From Enterobacter cloacae (GTDB taxonomy: Bacteria; Pseudomonadota; Gammaproteobacteria; Enterobacterales; Enterobacteriaceae): a DNA stretch of 64,000 nt. Below are positions 53,456-62,961 of the stretch, piece by piece (positions within the stretch are counted from its first letter, which is position 1; every line of letters starts with the position of its first letter). The position numbers and the translations under genes are program-made. The DNA lies in contig NZ_JAALCJ010000009.1 in the NCBI RefSeq assembly GCF_011078175.1, positions 62,001 to 126,000 of the forward strand. Direction: 5' to 3'. The notes below the pieces were generated by a model. It was given only the letters and a program-made list of their open reading frames with translations, did not search any database and had not been told where the DNA came from.

Positions 53456-54511
53456 TTAGTCGGGAGTAAAGTGGCGTAAATGTTGAACCGTTGCCAGCCA
53501 TGCCGCCACCCAGCCGATCATGGAGCACACCAGCAGCAACAGCAGGCACTCATCGAAACCTAAACCACTGATATCAAACTTGGTTCCGAAAACCTGCGCT
53601 ACCTCGGTGACGGCAGACGACAGCCGCATCACCAAAATTTCTGACAAAATCAATGAAAGAAATGCACCAGAAAAACCTAATAACGCGCCGCCGTAGAGGA
53701 ACGGGCGGAGGATGAAACCATCCGTTGCGCCAATCAGTTTCTGCACGTTGATGGTATCGCGACGGGCGAAGATGCTCAGGCGTACGCTGTTACCGATGAC
53801 GAGGAACACCGCCGCCACCATCAGCACGCCGATCATCGCCGACACGCGTCCTACCAGCCCGGTCAGGGCGGCAAGACGGGCAAACCAGCTGTCGTCCATG
53901 CGCACTTCATCAATCCCGTTAATGCGGGTAATGCGGTCGCGCAGGGTGTTGAGCGACTCCGTGCCCTGGAAATCGAGCTTCGGGATCACCACCGCCACGG
54001 CGGGCAGCGGGTTCTCTTCAAGCATATCCAGCGCGCCGCCAAATCCGGACCAGTTGCGGAACTCGCCCAGCGCTTCATCGCGGGAAAGATAGTTCACCTT
54101 CTCCACGCCCTGCTCGGCCTGAATCTGCCCCACTACCTGAGCCGCCGCGTTATCGTCGAGCGCTTTATCCAGATAAACGGTGATCTGCGGTGACGGGTAG
54201 TACTGGGACGCCGCCTGGTTTACGTTTTTGTAAACCATGTAGCAGACGCTGGGCAGCGTCAGGGAGATGGCAATCACCATCACCGTCAGGAACGTCGCCA
54301 GCGGTTTGCTTTTCAGATCCTGCAACGCGCCCTGGAAGGCGTAGCGCACCTGCTCGTTGAATACGTTGGTTTTGCGGGAATTCGGTTTCGGTGTCGGTTT
54401 GGCACGCTTAGGCGCATTACGATTGCCGTCCCCACCGCCCTGAGGCTGGCGGAAACGGTCAAACCGGTTGCTGAACTGCCGAATCTGGTTCATTGCATCA
54501 CGCTTATTCAC
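53456..54511 (-). CDS. ftsX: Cell division protein FtsX
   Basis: 351-residue inner-membrane protein (352 in E. coli) that with FtsE relays septal-ring signals to periplasmic amidase activation through EnvC. A cytoplasmic N-terminal tail of about 70 residues rich in Arg, Gly and Pro comes first, then TM1 ([20 protein letters not shown]), a large periplasmic loop (about 100-220) and three C-terminal helices. It overlaps the ftsE end by eight bases and is the last gene of ftsYEX. Confidence 0.98.
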   Translation of the reverse strand: MNKRDAMNQIRQFSNRFDRFRQPQGGGDGNRNAPKRAKPTPKPNSRKTNVFNEQVRYAFQGALQDLKSKPLATFLTVMVIAISLTLPSVCYMVYKNVNQAASQYYPSPQITVYLDKALDDNAAAQVVGQIQAEQGVEKVNYLSRDEALGEFRNWSGFGGALDMLEENPLPAVAVVIPKLDFQGTESLNTLRDRITRINGIDEVRMDDSWFARLAALTGLVGRVSAMIGVLMVAAVFLVIGNSVRLSIFARRDTINVQKLIGATDGFILRPFLYGGALLGFSGAFLSLILSEILVMRLSSAVTEVAQVFGTKFDISGLGFDECLLLLLVCSMIGWVAAWLATVQHLRHFTPD

Positions 54512-55169
54512 CGTGGCCTCCGTGCAAATGCCCGTCGCTCAGGGTCAGCATGCGGTACGAACGGCGGGAGATCAGCCCCATGTCGTGCGTCGCCATCAGT
54601 ACCGTGACCCCCACGCGGTTAAATTCCTCAAACAGACGCAGGATCCCTTCAGAGAGGGCATCGTCCAGGTTACCGGTCGGTTCATCCGCCAGCAAAACGG
54701 CAGGCTTGTTCACCACCGCGCGGGCGATACCCACGCGCTGCTGCTCACCGCCGGAGAGCTGGATTGGGAAGTTCTTCGCTTTGTCCAACAGCCCGACTTT
54801 ATCCAGCGCTGCCGAAACGCGACGGCGGATATCATCGTAACTGGCACCGGCAATAATCAGCGGAATCGCGACGTTATCGAAAACCGTGCGATCCATCAGC
54901 AGGTGGTGATCCTGGAAAATCATGCCAATCTGACGGCGCAGGAATGGAACTTCTCGGTTCTTAAGGCGGCTAATTTCATGGCCGCTGAACCAGATTTTCC
55001 CGGCGCTTGGCCGCTCGATCCCACAGATCAGCTTGAGCAAGGTACTTTTCCCCGCGCCGGAATGGCCGGTCAGGAATGCCATCTCGCCTGGCTGGAGGTG
55101 AAATGTCACCCCCTGTAGCGCTTGTCTCCCACCGAGATAGGCCTTGCTGACGTGTTCAAAGCGAATCAT
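54504..55169 (-). CDS. ftsE: Cell division ATP-binding protein FtsE
   Basis: 221-residue ABC-type ATPase (222 in E. coli). It has Walker [10 protein letters not shown] (about 35-43), the signature [14 protein letters not shown] and Walker [13 protein letters not shown]. It forms the FtsEX complex with FtsX and binds FtsZ. It begins 2 bases after ftsY. Confidence 0.98.
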   Translation of the reverse strand: MIRFEHVSKAYLGGRQALQGVTFHLQPGEMAFLTGHSGAGKSTLLKLICGIERPSAGKIWFSGHEISRLKNREVPFLRRQIGMIFQDHHLLMDRTVFDNVAIPLIIAGASYDDIRRRVSAALDKVGLLDKAKNFPIQLSGGEQQRVGIARAVVNKPAVLLADEPTGNLDDALSEGILRLFEEFNRVGVTVLMATHDMGLISRRSYRMLTLSDGHLHGGHGE

Positions 55170-55171
55170 TG

Positions 55172-56638
55172 TTAGTCCTCTCGGGCAAATAGTGCCTCAA
55201 TAAAGTCGTCCGCTTTAAACGGACGTAAATCCTCAATACGCTCGCCCACACCGATGTAACGGATAGGAATGCCGAACTGGTCGGCTACGGAGAAAATCAC
55301 CCCGCCTTTCGCGGTGCCGTCCAGCTTGGTCAGCGTGATCCCCGTCAGTCCTACCGCTTCATGGAACAGCTTCGCCTGGCTAATGGCGTTCTGCCCGGTG
55401 CTGGCGTCGATAGTCAGCATAATTTCATGCGGTGCATCTTCGTCCAGCTTCTTCATGACGCGAACGATTTTCTTCAGTTCTTCCATCAGGTGCGATTTGT
55501 TCTGCAAACGCCCTGCGGTATCCGCAATCAGCACGTCCACGTTTCGCGACTTCGCCGCCTGGATGGCATCGAAAATCACGGACGCGGAATCCGCGCCGGT
55601 GTGCTGAGCAATGACCGGAATATTGTTGCGCTGGCCCCACACCTGGAGCTGTTCCACCGCTGCCGCACGGAAGGTATCGCCCGCCGCCAGCATCACCGAT
55701 TTACCCTGCTGCTCAAACTGGCGCGCCAGCTTGCCAATAGTAGTGGTTTTACCCACGCCGTTGACGCCAACCATCAGGATAACAAACGGCATTTTGCCTT
55801 CAATATTAAGCGGTTCGTCAACTTTTGCGAGAATTTCACCCATCTCATCTTTCAGCAGGCCGTACAGCGCCTCGGCGTCACGCAGCTGTTTGCGGCTCGC
55901 CCCTTCGGTCAGGTTAGCGATGATTTTCCGGGTGGTTTCCACGCCCACGTCCGCAATCAGCAGTTGCTCTTCCAGCTCCTCAAACAAATCGTCGTCGATC
56001 TTTTTGCCGCGGAACAGACTGATAAATCCGGAACCTAAGTTTTCTTTGGTTTTGAGCAGGCTGCGCTTCAGGCGCGCGAAGAAACCTTCTTTGGTCGGTT
56101 TTTCCTGCTCCTGAACGATCTCTTCTTCAGGCTGCTCTTGCTCTTCCACCGGCACGACGATCACCGCTTCTTCAGCGGCTTCCGCCGCCAGCGCCTGGGC
56201 TTCCAGCTCTTCGTCGGTCAGCTCAGGCTCAAGGGCCGCTTCTTCTTCCACCGCCTCAACAATTTCAACGGTTTCCGCTTCGGCCTGCCACTCTTCGGCA
56301 GAAACCTCTTCAGCTTTCACCTCTTCCGGCAGCGGCAGATCTTCGTGTTCGACAGCGGCCTGCGGCGCTTCGGTAAGGGTGTCAACGATAACCGGCTCTG
56401 GTTTTTCGCTCTCCTGAACCTGTTCAGTAACCTCAACCACCTCTTCGGCAAAGGATTCAATCTCTTCTTTGCTGTGGGCTGACTCTTCCGCTTCGATAAC
56501 CGCAGCGGTTTCGACAGGCGTTTCAGGCTGTGACTGCTCTTCTACAACCTGCTGTTCTTCGGTTTTCTGTTCTGTTTCTTGCTCTTTTTCACCGAAACCC
56601 AACCAGGAAAAGAAGCCACGTTTTTTTTGTTTTGCCAT
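55172..56638 (-). CDS. ftsY: Signal recognition particle receptor FtsY
   Basis: 488-residue SRP receptor GTPase (497 in E. coli). The N-terminal ~190 residues form the very acidic A domain, with dense Glu runs, that binds membrane lipid and SecYEG. The C-terminal NG domain shows GVNGVGKTTTIGKLA (G1), DTFRAAAVEQL, DTAGR and TKLDGTAKGG. It docks SRP-ribosome complexes at the membrane. It is the first gene of ftsYEX and divergent from rsmD. The A domain differs most from E. coli, as usual. Confidence 0.97.
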   Translation of the reverse strand: MAKQKKRGFFSWLGFGEKEQETEQKTEEQQVVEEQSQPETPVETAAVIEAEESAHSKEEIESFAEEVVEVTEQVQESEKPEPVIVDTLTEAPQAAVEHEDLPLPEEVKAEEVSAEEWQAEAETVEIVEAVEEEAALEPELTDEELEAQALAAEAAEEAVIVVPVEEQEQPEEEIVQEQEKPTKEGFFARLKRSLLKTKENLGSGFISLFRGKKIDDDLFEELEEQLLIADVGVETTRKIIANLTEGASRKQLRDAEALYGLLKDEMGEILAKVDEPLNIEGKMPFVILMVGVNGVGKTTTIGKLARQFEQQGKSVMLAAGDTFRAAAVEQLQVWGQRNNIPVIAQHTGADSASVIFDAIQAAKSRNVDVLIADTAGRLQNKSHLMEELKKIVRVMKKLDEDAPHEIMLTIDASTGQNAISQAKLFHEAVGLTGITLTKLDGTAKGGVIFSVADQFGIPIRYIGVGERIEDLRPFKADDFIEALFARED

Positions 56639-56765
56639 CTGCGACTACACTCCTCGCGGCGCTATATACAGGGAAGCTAAAAAAATGATGAAATAGTCTA
56701 ACACTTTACTTAATTGACATCACCGCCCGCAATCGCAGGGCAATGGTTAACAGAGCTTTCCTGAG

Positions 56766-57368
56766 ATGAAGAAACCCACCCGCGCCCCGGCCGGTCAAAT
56801 TCGCATTATCGGCGGTCAGTGGCGAGGCCGGAAATTACCGGTGCCGGACAGCCCCGGTTTACGCCCCACCACGGACCGCGTTCGCGAGACGCTGTTTAAC
56901 TGGCTCGCCCCGTCTATGGTAGACGCCAACTGCCTGGACTGCTTCGCCGGAAGCGGCGCATTAGGGCTGGAAGCGCTGTCGCGCTATGCTGCGAGCGCCA
57001 CGCTGCTGGAGATGGAGCGCGGCGTCGCGCAGACGTTGCAGCAAAATCTGGCTACGCTGAAGGCAACCAACGCCAAAGTGGTGAATACCAACACGCTGAG
57101 CTTCCTCGCCCAACAGGGGACGCCGTTCAGCGTGGTGTTTGTTGACCCGCCGTTCCGTAAAGGGCTGCTGGAAGAGACATTATCGTTGCTGGAAAAAAAT
57201 GGCTGGCTGGCGGACGACGCGCTGATTTACGTTGAAAGCGAAGTGGAAAATGGCCTGCCGCCCGTTCCCGTTCACTGGGATCTGCACCGCGAAAAGGTCG
57301 CCGGTCAGGTGGCTTATCGTCTGTATCACCGTCAGGCACAAGGAGGATCCGATGCCAGTACTGATTAA
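56766..57368 (+). CDS. rsmD: 16S rRNA (guanine-966-N2)-methyltransferase RsmD
   Basis: 200-residue SAM-dependent methyltransferase (198 in E. coli) that methylates G966 of 16S rRNA. The SAM motif is CLDCFAGSGALGLEALSRYA (about 57-76), and the catalytic motif is VDPPFRKG (about 125-132). The N-terminal IRIIGGQWRGRKLPVPD is typical. Its last 17 bases overlap yhhL. Confidence 0.97.
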   Translation: MKKPTRAPAGQIRIIGGQWRGRKLPVPDSPGLRPTTDRVRETLFNWLAPSMVDANCLDCFAGSGALGLEALSRYAASATLLEMERGVAQTLQQNLATLKATNAKVVNTNTLSFLAQQGTPFSVVFVDPPFRKGLLEETLSLLEKNGWLADDALIYVESEVENGLPPVPVHWDLHREKVAGQVAYRLYHRQAQGGSDASTD

Positions 57369-57633
57369 CGTAGGGCGCTTGCTGATGCTGGGCGTATGGG
57401 CATTTTTAATTTTGAATCTGGTGCACCCGTTCCCGCGTCCGCTAAATATCTTTATTAACGTGGCGCTGATTTTTACCGCGTTCATGCATGCCTTGCAGAT
57501 GGTGATGCTGAAAAACGGTCTGCCGAAAGATGGCCCACCGATGACCGGCTGGCAGCAGCTGCGGGTGTTTATTTTCGGCGTATTTGAGCTGCTGGTGTGG
57601 ATGAAGAAGTTTAAGGCGCAGGTGAAGAAGTAG
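57352..57633 (+). CDS. yhhL: Small membrane protein YhhL (DUF1145)
   Basis: 93 residues (about 90 in E. coli) with two or three hydrophobic segments (LLMLGVWAFLILNLVHPF; IFINVALIFTAFMHALQMVML) and a basic C-terminus ending KKFKAQVKK. Function unknown. The ATG at 57352 has AGGAGGA upstream and starts inside rsmD, so it is coupled to it; a longer in-frame start at 57232 is antisense-like shadow and rejected. Confidence 0.9.
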   Translation: MPVLINVGRLLMLGVWAFLILNLVHPFPRPLNIFINVALIFTAFMHALQMVMLKNGLPKDGPPMTGWQQLRVFIFGVFELLVWMKKFKAQVKK

Positions 57634-57646
57634 GGTGCGGCCTGAT

Positions 57647-57679
57647 ACCTCAACCTAACCCTCTCCCACCGGGAGAGGG
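57647..57679. repeat. REP-like palindrome between yhhL and yhhM
   Basis: ACCTCAACCTAACCCTCTCCCACCGGGAGAGGGG between convergent genes, 14 bases after yhhL. Confidence 0.78.
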
Positions 57680-57692
57680 GACCGATCGCGCA

Positions 57693-58049
57693 TTATTCCG
57701 CCCTAAACCCTTCAAACCGCGACCCTTTGTAGTTCAGCGTGCCTTTCTCCCCCACCGTCAGCTGGTGGTACTGCTGCGCCTCCAGGCGGAAGGTCATCTC
57801 CAGCCCGCCGGTTTCCGGCTTAAAGCTTGCTTCATAGCGCATCGTTGTGCCGGCAGGCGTCACCTGCTGCTGGCGAGATCGGCGGTCGTTGAGCGGCTTT
57901 TCACGCTTGTTCGTCACCACCACGCGCTTTTGCATCAGGGGCGCGGCGTCGTTGTCGGCCTTCTCACGGCGCTGCTGCACGAAGCGAAACGAGGCGGCAA
58001 TGATGATAATCGCCACCACGATAATGAAAAACAGCGGCATCTTGCTCAT
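57693..58049 (-). CDS. yhhM: Inner-membrane protein YhhM (DUF2500)
   Basis: 118 residues (119 in E. coli). One N-terminal transmembrane helix (MPLFFIIVVAIIIIAASFRF) is followed by a basic stretch QQRREK and a soluble domain with KREKPLNDRRSRQQQVTPAG. Function unknown. It is divergent from yhhN across 129 bases. Confidence 0.92.
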   Translation of the reverse strand: MSKMPLFFIIVVAIIIIAASFRFVQQRREKADNDAAPLMQKRVVVTNKREKPLNDRRSRQQQVTPAGTTMRYEASFKPETGGLEMTFRLEAQQYHQLTVGEKGTLNYKGSRFEGFRAE

Positions 58050-58178
58050 TGAAAAATCCCATCAGATTATGCGGAATTCAGGATACCTCGCCTGCCCCGG
58101 CATTGCCAAACGCCCGCTCGCGTCACTACACTGGATCAGGAACTGATCATTCAGCCTCAACAGTTACAGGGAGTTAAT

Positions 58179-58805
58179 ATGCTTTGGTCATTTATCGCTG
58201 TCTGTTTTTCCGCATGGCTATATGTCGATGCGTCTTACCGTGGCCCAGCCTGGCAGCGCTGGTTGTTTAAACCCGTCACGCTATTACTCCTGCTGTTGCT
58301 TGCCTGGCAGGCACCGATGTTTAACGCCATTAGCTATCTTGTCCTCGCGGGGCTGTGTGCTTCCCTGATTGGCGATGCCTTAACCCTGCTGCCGCGCCAG
58401 CGCCTGCTTTACGCCGTGGGGGCGTTCTTCCTGTCGCATCTGCTCTATACCATCTACTTCGCCAGCCAGATGACGCTCTCCTTCTTCTGGCCGCTGCCGC
58501 TGGTGCTGCTGGTGATTGGTGCCCTGCTTATTGCGGTGATCTGGTCGCGTCTGGAAGAGATGCGTCTGCCGGTCTGTACGTTTATCGCCATGACGCTGGT
58601 GATGGTGTGGCTGGCGGGCGAGCTGTGGTTCTTCCGACCGACCTCTCAGGCGATGTCTGCATTCTTCGGCGCCGCGCTGTTGTTAATCGGCAATATCGTC
58701 TGGCTGGGCAGTCACTATCGCCGCCGCTTCCGTGCGGATAATGCGATTTCCGCCGCCTGCTACTTTGCCGGACACTTCCTGATTGTGCGTTCGCTGTATA
58801 TCTAA
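58179..58805 (+). CDS. yhhN: YhhN/TMEM86 family membrane protein
   Basis: 208-residue polytopic membrane protein, same length as in E. coli, with about eight hydrophobic segments. It belongs to the family of mammalian lysoplasmalogenase TMEM86; conserved acidic residues occur in [12 protein letters not shown] and [15 protein letters not shown]. Activity in enterobacteria is not established. It has its own upstream promoter region and precedes zntA by 76 bases. Confidence 0.92.
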   Translation: MLWSFIAVCFSAWLYVDASYRGPAWQRWLFKPVTLLLLLLLAWQAPMFNAISYLVLAGLCASLIGDALTLLPRQRLLYAVGAFFLSHLLYTIYFASQMTLSFFWPLPLVLLVIGALLIAVIWSRLEEMRLPVCTFIAMTLVMVWLAGELWFFRPTSQAMSAFFGAALLLIGNIVWLGSHYRRRFRADNAISAACYFAGHFLIVRSLYI

Positions 58806-58812
58806 ATAACGC

Positions 58813-58844
58813 TTGACTCTGGAGTCGACTCCAGAGTGTATGCT
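58813..58844 (+). promoter_or_regulatory. zntA promoter with ZntR operator
   Basis: The -35 TTGACT (58813-58818) and -10 TATGCT (58839-58844) are 20 bases apart, the overlong spacer of MerR-type promoters. The perfect 22-bp palindrome ACTCTGGAGT|CG|ACTCCAGAGT (58816-58837) fills it and appears identical to the E. coli ZntR site. Zinc-bound ZntR untwists the spacer to activate zntA. Confidence 0.95.
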
Positions 58845-58881
58845 GCGGTAAATGAGAAAATTATCATTACCGGAGACTGCC

Positions 58882-61053
58882 ATGTCGACTCCAGAAACAC
58901 CTAAAAAAGCGCCTCAATTCTCGGCCCTTAAGCTCAGCCCGGTTCCGCCAAAAGAGGACTGCTGCTGCGAGGGTACGTGCGAAACGCAGGTCGAAGCGCT
59001 GCCTCAAAACGGCAATCACTACAGCTGGGTGGTCAACGGTATGGACTGCGCGGCCTGCGCCCGCAAAGTGGAAAACGCGGTGAAGCAGGTGCCGGGCGTG
59101 AACCACGTTCAGGTGCTGTTCGCTACCGAAAAGCTGCTGGTTAGCGCCGAAAACGACGTCAGCAGACAGGTTGAAGCCGCCGTCGGCAAAGCGGGTTATA
59201 CCCTGCGCAGCGAAACGGCGCCCGCTGAAAAAACGTCCCCGCTTAAAGAAAACCTGCCCCTTATCACGCTCATCATTATGATGACCCTGAGCTGGGGACT
59301 GGAGCAGATTAACCACCCGTTCGGCAATCTGGCATTTATCGCCACCACGCTGGTCGGCCTGTTCCCGATTGCCCGTCAGGCGTTGCGCCTGATGAGAAGC
59401 GGCAGCTGGTTTGCCATCGAAACGCTGATGAGCGTGGCGGCCATCGGCGCGCTATTTATTGGCGCGACGGCGGAAGCGGCGATGGTGCTGCTGCTGTTCT
59501 TGATTGGCGAAAGGCTTGAGGGCTGGGCGGCGAGCCGGGCACGTAAGGGGGTGAGCGCGCTGATGGCGCTGAAGCCGGAAACCGCCACGCGGATTAATGA
59601 AGGCAAACGTGAAACGGTCGCCATCAACACGCTGCGCCCGGGCGACGTGATTGAAGTCGCCGCAGGCGGGCGTCTGCCAGCCGACGGGGCTCTCGTTACC
59701 GCCACCGCCAGCTTTGATGAAAGTGCCTTGACCGGAGAATCCATCCCGGTAGCGCGCGCGGCGGGTGAAAAAGTACCTGCGGGTGCCACCAGCGTCGACC
59801 GACTGGTCCAGCTCAAGGTCCTGTCCGAACCGGGTGACAGCGCCATCGACCGTATCCTCAGGCTGATTGAAGAGGCCGAAGAGCGCCGCGCGCCGGTCGA
59901 ACGCTTTATCGACCGTTTCAGCCGAATCTACACCCCCGCCATCATGATGGTGGCGCTGCTGGTTACCGTGGTTCCACCGTTGTTCTTCGGCGCGGCGTGG
60001 GAGGGCTGGATTTATAAAGGGCTGACCCTGCTGCTGATCGGCTGTCCGTGCGCGCTGGTGATCTCCACCCCGGCAGCGATAACATCGGGGCTGGCGGCGG
60101 CGGCACGTCACGGGGCGCTGATTAAGGGCGGTGCGGCACTGGAGCAGCTGAGCCAGATCCAGCATATTGCCTTCGATAAGACCGGCACGCTCACGGTCGG
60201 CAAACCGCAGGTAACCGGCGTTTATCCACGGGACATCAGTGAAGACGCCCTGCTGACGCTTGCTGCTGCCGTAGAGCAGGGCTCCACTCACCCGCTGGCG
60301 CAGGCGATTGTGCGTGAAGCGCAGTCGCGCGGGCTGAACATCCCTTCAGCAACCGCCCAGCGAGCGCTGGTCGGGTCAGGGATTGAAGCCGTGGTCGAAG
60401 GCAAAAAAGTGCTGATCGCCGCGGCAGGTGCGTTCGCGAATCCACAGGCTGAGGCATTAGAGCAGGCCGGTCAGACGGTCGTTGCCGTGATGCAGGACAG
60501 TGTACCGATGGGCATGCTGGCGCTGCGCGATACCCTGCGCGACGATGCGAAAGACGCCGTCGACGCGCTGCACAGGCTGGGGGTACAGGGCGTGATCCTG
60601 ACCGGTGATAACCCGCGCGCGGCGGCCGCGATTGCCGGCGAGCTGGGGCTGGCGTTTAAGGCCGGGTTATTGCCTGCGGACAAGGTGAGTGCCGTAACGG
60701 AATTAAACGCGCACGCCCCGCTGGCGATGGTCGGCGACGGTATTAACGATGCCCCGGCAATGAAAGCTTCTACCATCGGCATTGCAATGGGCAGCGGCAC
60801 CGACGTAGCGCTGGAGACCGCCGACGCGGCGCTGACGCACAACCGCCTGACCGGGCTGGCGCAGATGATAGATCTTGCGCGTGCGACGCGCGCCAATATT
60901 CGGCAGAACATCGGCATTGCGCTGGGGCTGAAGGGGATATTCCTGGTCACCACGCTGCTCGGCATGACCGGCCTGTGGCTGGCGGTGCTGGCGGATACGG
61001 GGGCGACAGTGCTGGTCACGGCGAACGCGTTGCGGCTGTTGCGTCAAAGGTAA
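58882..61053 (+). CDS. zntA: Zn(II)/Cd(II)/Pb(II)-exporting P-type ATPase ZntA
   Basis: 723-residue P1B-type ATPase (732 in E. coli) that exports Zn, Cd and Pb from the cytoplasm. The N-terminal metal sites are CCCEGTC (about 27-33) and GMDCAACARKVE (about 54-65). The membrane CPC motif is GCPCALVISTPAAI, the phosphorylation site DKTGTLTVGKP, the nucleotide hinge GDGINDAPAM, and the membrane Asp of the last helices is in LADTGATVLV. The ATG at 58882 follows the ZntR-controlled promoter; an in-frame ATG at 58852 lies near the start of transcription and is rejected. Confidence 0.98.
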   Translation: MSTPETPKKAPQFSALKLSPVPPKEDCCCEGTCETQVEALPQNGNHYSWVVNGMDCAACARKVENAVKQVPGVNHVQVLFATEKLLVSAENDVSRQVEAAVGKAGYTLRSETAPAEKTSPLKENLPLITLIIMMTLSWGLEQINHPFGNLAFIATTLVGLFPIARQALRLMRSGSWFAIETLMSVAAIGALFIGATAEAAMVLLLFLIGERLEGWAASRARKGVSALMALKPETATRINEGKRETVAINTLRPGDVIEVAAGGRLPADGALVTATASFDESALTGESIPVARAAGEKVPAGATSVDRLVQLKVLSEPGDSAIDRILRLIEEAEERRAPVERFIDRFSRIYTPAIMMVALLVTVVPPLFFGAAWEGWIYKGLTLLLIGCPCALVISTPAAITSGLAAAARHGALIKGGAALEQLSQIQHIAFDKTGTLTVGKPQVTGVYPRDISEDALLTLAAAVEQGSTHPLAQAIVREAQSRGLNIPSATAQRALVGSGIEAVVEGKKVLIAAAGAFANPQAEALEQAGQTVVAVMQDSVPMGMLALRDTLRDDAKDAVDALHRLGVQGVILTGDNPRAAAAIAGELGLAFKAGLLPADKVSAVTELNAHAPLAMVGDGINDAPAMKASTIGIAMGSGTDVALETADAALTHNRLTGLAQMIDLARATRANIRQNIGIALGLKGIFLVTTLLGMTGLWLAVLADTGATVLVTANALRLLRQR

Positions 61054-61138
61054 AAGTGAAACGGCAACCGGGTTGCCGTTTCTCGTGTTTGCCCCCTCTC
61101 CCCGCGGGAGAGGGCCGGGGTGAGGGCATCAGGCCGCA
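61050..61138. repeat. Single 94-bp-type terminator/REP module after zntA
   Basis: GGTAAAAGTGAAACGGCAACC hairpin to GGTTGCCGTTTC (61058-61082), then CCCCTCTCC...GGGAGAGGGCCGGGGTGAGGGCATCAGGCC. Same order and orientation to the gene as after yhgN. It separates zntA from the convergent dctM. Confidence 0.85.
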
Positions 61139-61142
61139 CGCA

Positions 61143-62429
61143 TCACTGCATCCCTAACACCCCCGGCAGCCACAGTGATATCGCCGGGATGTACGTCACC
61201 ATTCCCAGCACCACCAGCAACATACCGTAAAACGGCAGCATCGCCCGCACCACGTGCTCGATCTTCTGCTTACTCACCGCGCTCGCCACGAACAGCACCG
61301 ACCCGACCGGCGGCGTGATCAGCCCAATCCCCAGGTTCACCATCATGATCATTCCAAAATGCACCGGGTCGATCCCCAGCGAGTTGGTCACCGGCAGCAG
61401 CACCGGGGTCAGGATCAGGATGATCGGCGCCATGTCCATCAGCGTGCCAATCAGCAGTAGCATGATGTTAAGGTACATCAGGATCACGTATTTGTTATCG
61501 GACAGCGAGGTGAAGAATTCGGTGATGCGCGACGGCAGCTGCATATAGGTCATCACTGCGCCAAACGCCGCGGCAAAGCCTATTAAAATCATCACGATAG
61601 TGACCGTTTTCACCGTCCGGCACATCAGCTTCGGCAGTTCGCTCCATTTGTAATCACGGTAGATGAACATGGTGACGAAGAATGCCCAAAGGCAGGCCAC
61701 GGCGGCGGATTCGGTCGCCGTGAATATCCCGGACAAGATCCCGCCGAGGATAATCACCACCGTCATCAGCCCCCACAGGGCATCAAGTAAAATCTTCACC
61801 GCCTGCTTAAACGGGATTTTCTCACCCTTCGGGTAACCGCGCTTGTGGGCGAATCCGAGACAGAGGATCATCAGGCACAGCCCCAGCAGCAGCCCCGGCA
61901 GCACGCCGGCGATAAACAGCGTGGCGATGGAGACCGTTCCCCCCGCCGCCAGAGAGTAAATTACCGAGTTATGGCTGGGCGGGATCAAAATTGCCTGCAC
62001 CGACCCGCTGGCCGTCACCGCCGCCGCGTATTCGCGCGGATAGCCTTTCTTCTCCATCTCCGGGATCATCACGCTGCCGATAGACGCCGTATCCGCCACC
62101 GACGAGCCGGAAATCGCGCCGAAGAACGTTGATGCCACGATGTTCACCAGCGACAGCCCGCCGCGAATAAAGCCGACAAAAACGTACGCGAAGTTAACCA
62201 GCCGTCGGGCAATGCCCCCTTCCGCCATGATCGCCCCGGCAAGAATGAAGAACGGGATCGCCAGCAGGGTAAATTTATTGACCCCGCTGGTGATCTGGAT
62301 CATCAGCGCCTCCAGCGGCAGGTCAATCCACAGCGCGCCCGCCACGGCGCTTAAGCCGACAGCGAAGGCCACCGGCATCCCCAGCGCCAGCAAAATGGCG
62401 AGGGTGAATAACAAAACAAACGCATCCAT
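61143..62429 (-). CDS. TRAP transporter large permease, DctM family
   Basis: 428-residue inner-membrane protein with about twelve hydrophobic segments. It opens AFVLLFTLAILLALGMPVAF and shows the DctM family segments FFGAISGSSVADTASIGSVM, IPPSHNSVIYSLAAGG, and near the end GLITPPVGSVLFV. It is the Na+-coupled transport subunit. It follows dctQ by 10 bases. E. coli has no TRAP operon next to zntA, so this is a lineage-specific locus. Confidence 0.93.
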   Translation of the reverse strand: MDAFVLLFTLAILLALGMPVAFAVGLSAVAGALWIDLPLEALMIQITSGVNKFTLLAIPFFILAGAIMAEGGIARRLVNFAYVFVGFIRGGLSLVNIVASTFFGAISGSSVADTASIGSVMIPEMEKKGYPREYAAAVTASGSVQAILIPPSHNSVIYSLAAGGTVSIATLFIAGVLPGLLLGLCLMILCLGFAHKRGYPKGEKIPFKQAVKILLDALWGLMTVVIILGGILSGIFTATESAAVACLWAFFVTMFIYRDYKWSELPKLMCRTVKTVTIVMILIGFAAAFGAVMTYMQLPSRITEFFTSLSDNKYVILMYLNIMLLLIGTLMDMAPIILILTPVLLPVTNSLGIDPVHFGMIMMVNLGIGLITPPVGSVLFVASAVSKQKIEHVVRAMLPFYGMLLVVLGMVTYIPAISLWLPGVLGMQ

Positions 62430-62439
62430 TGTTCACCCC

Positions 62440-62949
62440 TTAACTGTGATTGCCGATCAGCACGACCGGACGGTTTTCCTGCGAGCCAAACAGCAGGCGT
62501 TCAAGCACAAACAGGATCAAAATGGCCGACCCGACAGGCAGCGGCAGATAGCTTTCGCCGGAGGTCAGGAGCGGAAACTCCGCCACCGGCTGTTCCCACA
62601 GCTCGACGCACAGCCAGTAGCTGTACCAGCACATCAGGCCGGAGATGAGCAGCATCAGCAGATCCACCGCCCGGGCGCACACGCTTTGCAGCGACGCGGG
62701 CAGGCGGTCGGTGAGCATGTTGACCGCTATATGCGACCCGGCGCGGTAGCTCACCGCCGCGCCGATAAAGGTAAACGTCACCATGCAGATAATGGCGATC
62801 GGCTCCGGCCAGGATTCGCCGCGATTGAGCACATAGCGAGAGAAAATGCCAATGGGGATCACAATCGTCATCACCAGTAGCGAGAGACCCGCCACCACCA
62901 TGGCAAGCAGGTACAGACGGTCCATCCACTTCAGGTAGAGTTCGGACAT
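62440..62949 (-). CDS. TRAP transporter small permease, DctQ family
   Basis: 169-residue membrane protein with four hydrophobic segments, usual for DctQ. The segment SRYVLNRGESWPEPIAIICMVTF resembles the family motif with a conserved Arg and Trp-x-Glu. It joins DctM to form the membrane complex. It lies 12 bases after dctP and 10 before dctM. Confidence 0.92.
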   Translation of the reverse strand: MSELYLKWMDRLYLLAMVVAGLSLLVMTIVIPIGIFSRYVLNRGESWPEPIAIICMVTFTFIGAAVSYRAGSHIAVNMLTDRLPASLQSVCARAVDLLMLLISGLMCWYSYWLCVELWEQPVAEFPLLTSGESYLPLPVGSAILILFVLERLLFGSQENRPVVLIGNHS

Positions 62950-62961
62950 ACGTACTCCGGC

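Noticed and set aside
57232-57351. Upstream extension of yhhL
   Set aside because: It lies within rsmD in another frame; the ATG at 57352 with AGGAGGA fits the family.
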